Below are positions 5,198 through 8,001 of a DNA stretch of 8,001 bases, one piece after another. Under the pieces are notes generated by a model. That model was not told the origin of the DNA. It did no database searches and worked only from the letters and a program-made list of their open reading frames with translations. This stretch comes from an uncultured Treponema sp. (GTDB taxonomy: Bacteria; Spirochaetota; Spirochaetia; Treponematales; Treponemataceae). Position 1 is the first letter of the stretch. Every line of letters starts with the position of its first letter. The position numbers and the translations under genes are program-made. The stretch is taken from positions 1-8,001 of the forward strand of contig CAKZZO010000089.1 in assembly GCA_937885175.1 (NCBI GenBank), in the 5' to 3' direction.

Positions 5198-6271
5198 CTA
5201 CAGCGGCTTATAGGCCTCAATCTGAATGTCATCAAAAGTTGCCATTTCGCCATACACACGTAAGGCCATGTCCAAAAGCGGCAGTACCGTCATGGCTCCC
5301 GTTCCTTCCCCCAAATGCATTCCTGCGTCCACCAGGGCTTTTTTACCCAATTCAGCAAGCAAAAGACCGCTTGCCTTTTCACTTCCCTTATGACTTGCCA
5401 AAAGATAGCCCTGCACCAAAGGACACAAGCGCACCGCAAGCAGAGCCGCCACCTGAGAAATCATGCCGTCAAGAATCACTGGAATCCGCTTGGCAGCCGC
5501 CCCCAGCATATAGCCCGCCATGCCCCCAATGTCAAAGCCGCCCACTTTGCAAAGCATATCCACAAAGTCGTCTTTCTCAGGCTTACGACGCACAATGCCT
5601 TCCTTTATCACAGCAATTTTATGAGCCAGCCCTTCTGCACTTAATCCCGCCCCCACGCCAGTCACCTCCTCAGCAGGAAGTCCAAGCAGGAGAGAAGCCA
5701 GAGCACTGGAAGTGGTCGTATTTCCAATTCCCATTTCACCAGTTGCCAAAAGTTGATAGCCCTCGTCCGCCAGTTTTTCCGCAAGTTCAAAGCCACGCAG
5801 CAAGGCTTCTTCCGCCTGCTCTTTCGTCATAGCATTTTCGTAAAGAAAATTTTTCGTTCCCCGTGCCACATGCATGTCCAGCATTTTCTCATCAATCACC
5901 GCTTCCTGCATTCCCATGTCCACGGGAAACACATGACAGGATGCCACGCAAGCCATCTTACAAACCGAAGTATCTCCCCTGCACAGATTTTTCGCCACCA
6001 CTGCCGTCACATGGGAATCAGTCTGGCTTACCCCCTCCGCCACAATACCATTGTCAGCACAAAAGACCGCCAGAGCCCGCTTTTTCATGCAGGGGTTTTC
6101 CGTCCTCTGTATCGCCGCAAGCTGACAGACCGCATCCTCCAAAAGTCCCAGCCCATGAAGGGGTTTTGCAATGCTGTTCCATCGTTTTTGCGCCATTTTT
6201 CCAAAACTTTCGTCAATCGGGTCGATTTTTGCAATGAGTTCCTGTATTTTTTTCGGCATGTCTGTTTTCAT
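5198..6271 (-). CDS. cobT: Nicotinate-nucleotide--dimethylbenzimidazole phosphoribosyltransferase CobT
   Basis: CobT transfers phosphoribose from nicotinate mononucleotide to the lower-ligand base (dimethylbenzimidazole or another base), giving alpha-ribazole phosphate for CobS. Its 357 residues match the usual length. Landmarks are AKPLHGLGLLEDA (35-47), ADNGIVAEGVSQT (72-84), TGEMGIGNTTTSSAL (177-191), GGFDIGGMAGYMLGAA (244-259), ILDGMISQVAA (266-276), SHKGSEKA (293-300) and MHLGEGTGAM (318-327). Glu322 in the last motif corresponds to the catalytic glutamate known from Salmonella CobT (Glu317). AAGGA stands about 9 nt before the ATG. It is 6 nt upstream of the longer cobU frame and clearly co-transcribed with it. 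The 121-nt gap to cbiA is filled by a GC-rich repeat-like element, so whether cbiA and cobT share a transcript is not certain. The identity of the lower base cannot be read from the sequence. Confidence 0.98.
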   Translation of the reverse strand: MKTDMPKKIQELIAKIDPIDESFGKMAQKRWNSIAKPLHGLGLLEDAVCQLAAIQRTENPCMKKRALAVFCADNGIVAEGVSQTDSHVTAVVAKNLCRGDTSVCKMACVASCHVFPVDMGMQEAVIDEKMLDMHVARGTKNFLYENAMTKEQAEEALLRGFELAEKLADEGYQLLATGEMGIGNTTTSSALASLLLGLPAEEVTGVGAGLSAEGLAHKIAVIKEGIVRRKPEKDDFVDMLCKVGGFDIGGMAGYMLGAAAKRIPVILDGMISQVAALLAVRLCPLVQGYLLASHKGSEKASGLLLAELGKKALVDAGMHLGEGTGAMTVLPLLDMALRVYGEMATFDDIQIEAYKPL

Positions 6272-6289
6272 TTTTCTTTTCCTTTTTGG

Positions 6290-6399
6290 CTGCTACCCTC
6301 GCCAAGGCTCAGGTCGCTACGTCCGCCGTTCCGCTGTCCGCTCCATACCGCCGGGCTTCGCCCTCTGGTACGCTTACGCGCGGCTCCCATCGCTAGCAG
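6290..6399. repeat. GC-rich repeat-like element between cbiA and cobT
   Basis: This segment of about 110 bp is bounded by the inverted hexamers CTGCTA (6290-6295) and TAGCAG (6394-6399). It is clearly more GC-rich than the flanking genes and contains an internal hairpin, TACC (6346-6349) and GGGC-TTC-GCCC (6353-6363) closing with GGTA (6367-6370). Short motifs recur (GCTACG, TACGCTTACGCG, CCGCCG). It encodes no convincing protein on either strand. Its right end includes the TAG stop of cbiA, which implies it may have supplied that stop. It resembles short dispersed intergenic repeats; copy number cannot be judged from one window. The hairpin lacks a T-run, so it is not an intrinsic terminator. 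Confidence 0.45.
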
Positions 6400-7877
6400 A
6401 CTCCCTTTTCAGCACATGAAGCACAGGAGTTGCAGGAAGCACAGGCAGTACAGCCTCCACCGCAGCCTCTTTTTTCTTTTCCGTACTCTCTTGCAGCATC
6501 CACAAAATGCGCGGCAAAAGCAGGATTTGAAGGGAAATACAAGTGGGGAAAACCCGCCACAATTGACGCATTTTCTTCTTTTGCCTTTTGACAGCGGGCA
6601 GGATGCATGTTTGCCACTGCCGCCACCGACTGCATGCAAAGCCATTCCTTTCCGTTCACCTTGCGGGCGGCAAAAGCATTTCCGTTTTCCGTCGTGTCAA
6701 AATAATGAAACTCATGGCCGCGGATTTCTTCTCCCGCCTTGCACAAAAAGGTATCAGTCTGAGCCGTTAAGTTCACATAGCCAAAGCGAATCAGTTTTTT
6801 CTTGTTTTCAAAAGTTCCCTTTAAAACCCCCGCCAATTGCAGGTACAAAAAACCACCGCATTCGGCAAGCACCAGAGCACCCCGCCTGCAAAAAGTCCGC
6901 AGGCTTTCCAGCATTGTTGTATTTTCAGCCAGTTGCATAGGAAAGAGTTCCGGGTAGCCGCCGCCAATATAAAGTCCCTGACAGCCTGCCGGAATCAACC
7001 TGTCACGCAGGGGCGAAAAAAAGACCAGTTCTGCACCAAAGGCTTCCAATAAATCAAGGTTTTCACGGTAATAAAAACAAAAAGCCTCGTCTTTCGCCAC
7101 CGCAATACGGGGCCTCACTGCCTTCCCATCATCACTGTCTGCCTGCCCCTCACCAAAAAGACTGTCATCCGCTTCAAGGGGGGCTGCACTCCTTGCAATT
7201 TCTTTGATTTCCTCTATGGCGATACTTTTTTCAGTAGCCCTAAAGAGCGCATCCATTTTTTTCTGCAAATCACAAACGCTGTCGGGAGTCACCAGCCCCA
7301 AGTAGCGGCTCTCCAAAGCAAAATCCTCATGCTCCTCCAAAAAACCCAGCGGCCGTATGCCACATTCTTTTTCAATTACAGGAGCCAGAGACTCGTACAA
7401 GGCCTTGGAACATCGGTTTAAAATCACGCCGCAGATTCCGCTGTGGTCGCCATTCCTTTCCCTAAAAGCAACATAGCCTTTGATTTCCGCACAGACCGAA
7501 AGGCTTTTTCCCTTCACATCCACCACAAAAATCACCGGACAGTCCAGAGCGCAGGCACATTCATAGGCACTCGCCGCCTGTCCGCCCCCTGCGCCGTCAT
7601 AAAACCCCATGGATCCCTCGCAAACGACAAAATCCGCATTCTTTGTGTCATGGACAAATATGCTCCGTACCCTATCTGCATCGGTAAAAAACAAGTCCAC
7701 ATTGCCCGTCTTTTTTTTCAATACCTGGGCATGAAAGAGCGGATCAATAAAATCCGGTCCGCATTTTATCCCCGCCGCATTAGGCAAGAGTCCCAAAAGC
7801 GCACAAGTCACCATCGTCTTTCCCGCCGATGACCCCGGCGAAGAAACTAAAATCCGCGGAATTCTAAAAGAAGCCAT
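6393..7877 (-). CDS. cbiA: Cobyrinate a,c-diamide synthase CbiA (CobB family) with cysteine-rich tail
   Basis: CbiA is a cytoplasmic glutamine- and ATP-dependent amidotransferase that amidates the a and c carboxylates of cobyrinate. In numbering from the chosen start, the N-terminal synthetase domain has the P-loop GSSAGKT (15-21), KCGPDFIDPLFH (38-49) and EGSMGFYDG (87-95). The C-terminal type-1 glutaminase domain has IGGGYPE (304-310), nucleophile Cys340 in AECGG, GHEFHYFD (387-394) and the catalytic His445 in PHLYFPSNP. A seven-cysteine tail (Cys472 to Cys494), outside the usual family length, is the odd part. I chose the ATG at 7877 because MASFRIPRILVSSPG is the family-like start. Extending to 7940 adds a hydrophobic stretch lying over the promoter. 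There is no Shine-Dalgarno; TGCTATACT ends 6 nt before the ATG. CbiA rather than CobB is inferred from an anaerobic lifestyle. CobQ/CbiP is excluded by the cobyrinate-type motifs and length. Confidence 0.96.
   Translation of the reverse strand: MASFRIPRILVSSPGSSAGKTMVTCALLGLLPNAAGIKCGPDFIDPLFHAQVLKKKTGNVDLFFTDADRVRSIFVHDTKNADFVVCEGSMGFYDGAGGGQAASAYECACALDCPVIFVVDVKGKSLSVCAEIKGYVAFRERNGDHSGICGVILNRCSKALYESLAPVIEKECGIRPLGFLEEHEDFALESRYLGLVTPDSVCDLQKKMDALFRATEKSIAIEEIKEIARSAAPLEADDSLFGEGQADSDDGKAVRPRIAVAKDEAFCFYYRENLDLLEAFGAELVFFSPLRDRLIPAGCQGLYIGGGYPELFPMQLAENTTMLESLRTFCRRGALVLAECGGFLYLQLAGVLKGTFENKKKLIRFGYVNLTAQTDTFLCKAGEEIRGHEFHYFDTTENGNAFAARKVNGKEWLCMQSVAAVANMHPARCQKAKEENASIVAGFPHLYFPSNPAFAAHFVDAAREYGKEKRGCGGGCTACASCNSCASCAEKGVC
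6408..6452 (-). repeat. Degenerate 9-bp tandem repeat (5 units) encoding the CbiA cysteine tail
   Basis: On the coding strand five consecutive 9-nt units read TGTACTGCC, TGTGCTTCC, TGCAACTCC, TGTGCTTCA and TGTGCTGAA. They translate to CTA-CAS-CNS-CAS-CAE. Each unit starts with a cysteine codon, so the protein carries a regular Cys every third residue. The pattern is consistent with slippage expansion, and unit number may vary between strains. Confidence 0.65.
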
Positions 7878-7883
7878 GCCAAA

Positions 7884-7892
7884 AGTATAGCA
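7884..7892 (-). promoter_or_regulatory. Putative extended -10 giving a leaderless cbiA transcript
   Basis: Read on the minus strand the site is TGC-TATACT, a good extended -10, with the hexamer ending exactly 6 nt before the cbiA ATG at 7877. The sequence 17 bp upstream (TTTCTT) is a poor -35, as is common when TGn is present. The predicted transcription start falls on the initiation codon, and no Shine-Dalgarno exists. The remaining 7893-8001 shows no firm gene or riboswitch, although a TATAAT (7937-7932) on the same strand could be an additional promoter. Confidence 0.45.
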
Positions 7893-8001
7893 GGAAAATA
7901 TCATAAAAGAAAGCAGGCACAGGGCAAACGCATTATACATATCGTACTTGCATATCGGCTGGACAAATGAAATGGATGTGCAGCAAAAAGGCTACCGTTG
8001 C

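Noticed and set aside
4768..5832. Plus-strand open frame of 354 codons opposite cobU and cobT
   Set aside because: Extremely Pro/Ser/Gln-rich, typical of the complement of real coding sequence; no domain seen.
6346..6370. Hairpin GGGC-TTC-GCCC as an intrinsic terminator after cbiA
   Set aside because: No T-run follows on the minus strand; it is treated as part of the repeat-like element.
5753..6940. Long plus-strand open frame of 395 codons across cobT, the repeat and cbiA
   Set aside because: It is antisense to two well-supported enzymes, has a Phe/His/Arg/Pro-rich shadow composition and no recognisable domain.
7878..7940. Extension of CbiA by 21 hydrophobic residues from an ATG at 7940, resembling a signal peptide
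   Set aside because: CbiA is cytoplasmic and starts just before the P-loop; the stretch contains the extended -10 and a TATAAT, so it is better explained as promoter DNA.
7968..8001. Possible plus-strand gene start near the right edge (ATG at 7967 or nearby, reading MKWMCSKK)
   Set aside because: About eleven codons, no clear ribosome site and competing frames; it cannot be supported without sequence to the right.
7878..8001. Cobalamin riboswitch ahead of cbiA
   Set aside because: No B12-box-like sequence or room for the roughly 200-nt fold is visible; one could lie beyond the window if an upstream gene heads the operon.

Overview
The window looks like chromosomal DNA of an anaerobic bacterium with about 50% GC. 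My best guess is a host-associated treponeme (spirochaete). That assignment is an inference from the general look of the proteins and from GC-rich intergenic repeat-like sequence; no rRNA or other marker is present. Almost everything is read from the minus strand; the only convincing plus-strand gene is a small XRE-family regulator.

Left edge (1-941): an XRE helix-turn-helix gene (630-941, plus) is transcribed away from a two-gene minus-strand unit. That unit is a 150-residue protein of unknown function (79-531) followed after 5 nt by the first 24 codons of a membrane protein. The latter's N-terminus resembles polysaccharide (Wzx-type) flippases, and it runs off the window at base 1. The 98-nt divergent spacer holds a perfect TATAAT box and two 11-bp dyads (GTCTTATAGAC and GACTATCAGAC) with centres 20 bp apart. 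They resemble the operators of restriction-modification controller (C) proteins, but no restriction or methylase gene is nearby. The regulator gene is about 37% GC, against about 50% around it.

Middle (942-3805): a 137-nt gap with a long imperfect stem-loop separates the regulator from clpB (1079-3673, minus), a full-length Hsp100 disaggregase with a strong Shine-Dalgarno. Between clpB and cobS lies an unannotated-looking 42-codon ORF (3677-3805). Its start overlaps the cobS stop and its stop overlaps the clpB Shine-Dalgarno.

Right (3796-7877): cobalamin genes in transcription order cbiA, cobT, cobU, cobS. CobT makes alpha-ribazole phosphate, CobU activates adenosylcobinamide (phosphate) to the GDP form, and CobS joins the two, so the enzymatic core of nucleotide-loop assembly is contiguous. 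CbiA amidates the a and c carboxylates of cobyrinate earlier in the pathway. CbiA carries an unusual seven-cysteine C-terminal tail encoded by a degenerate 9-bp tandem repeat. A GC-rich element of about 110 bp, possibly a dispersed repeat, separates cbiA from cobT and includes the cbiA stop codon.

Neither cbiA nor cobS has a Shine-Dalgarno. Both have an extended -10-like TGCTAYACT exactly 6 nt before the ATG, suggesting leaderless transcripts. No CRISPR array, tRNA, rRNA, insertion sequence or convincing intrinsic terminator was seen. Nothing in the window is clearly a new defence or mobile system. The best leads are the controller-like regulator unit, the leaderless promoter pair, the cysteine tail and the small ORF.
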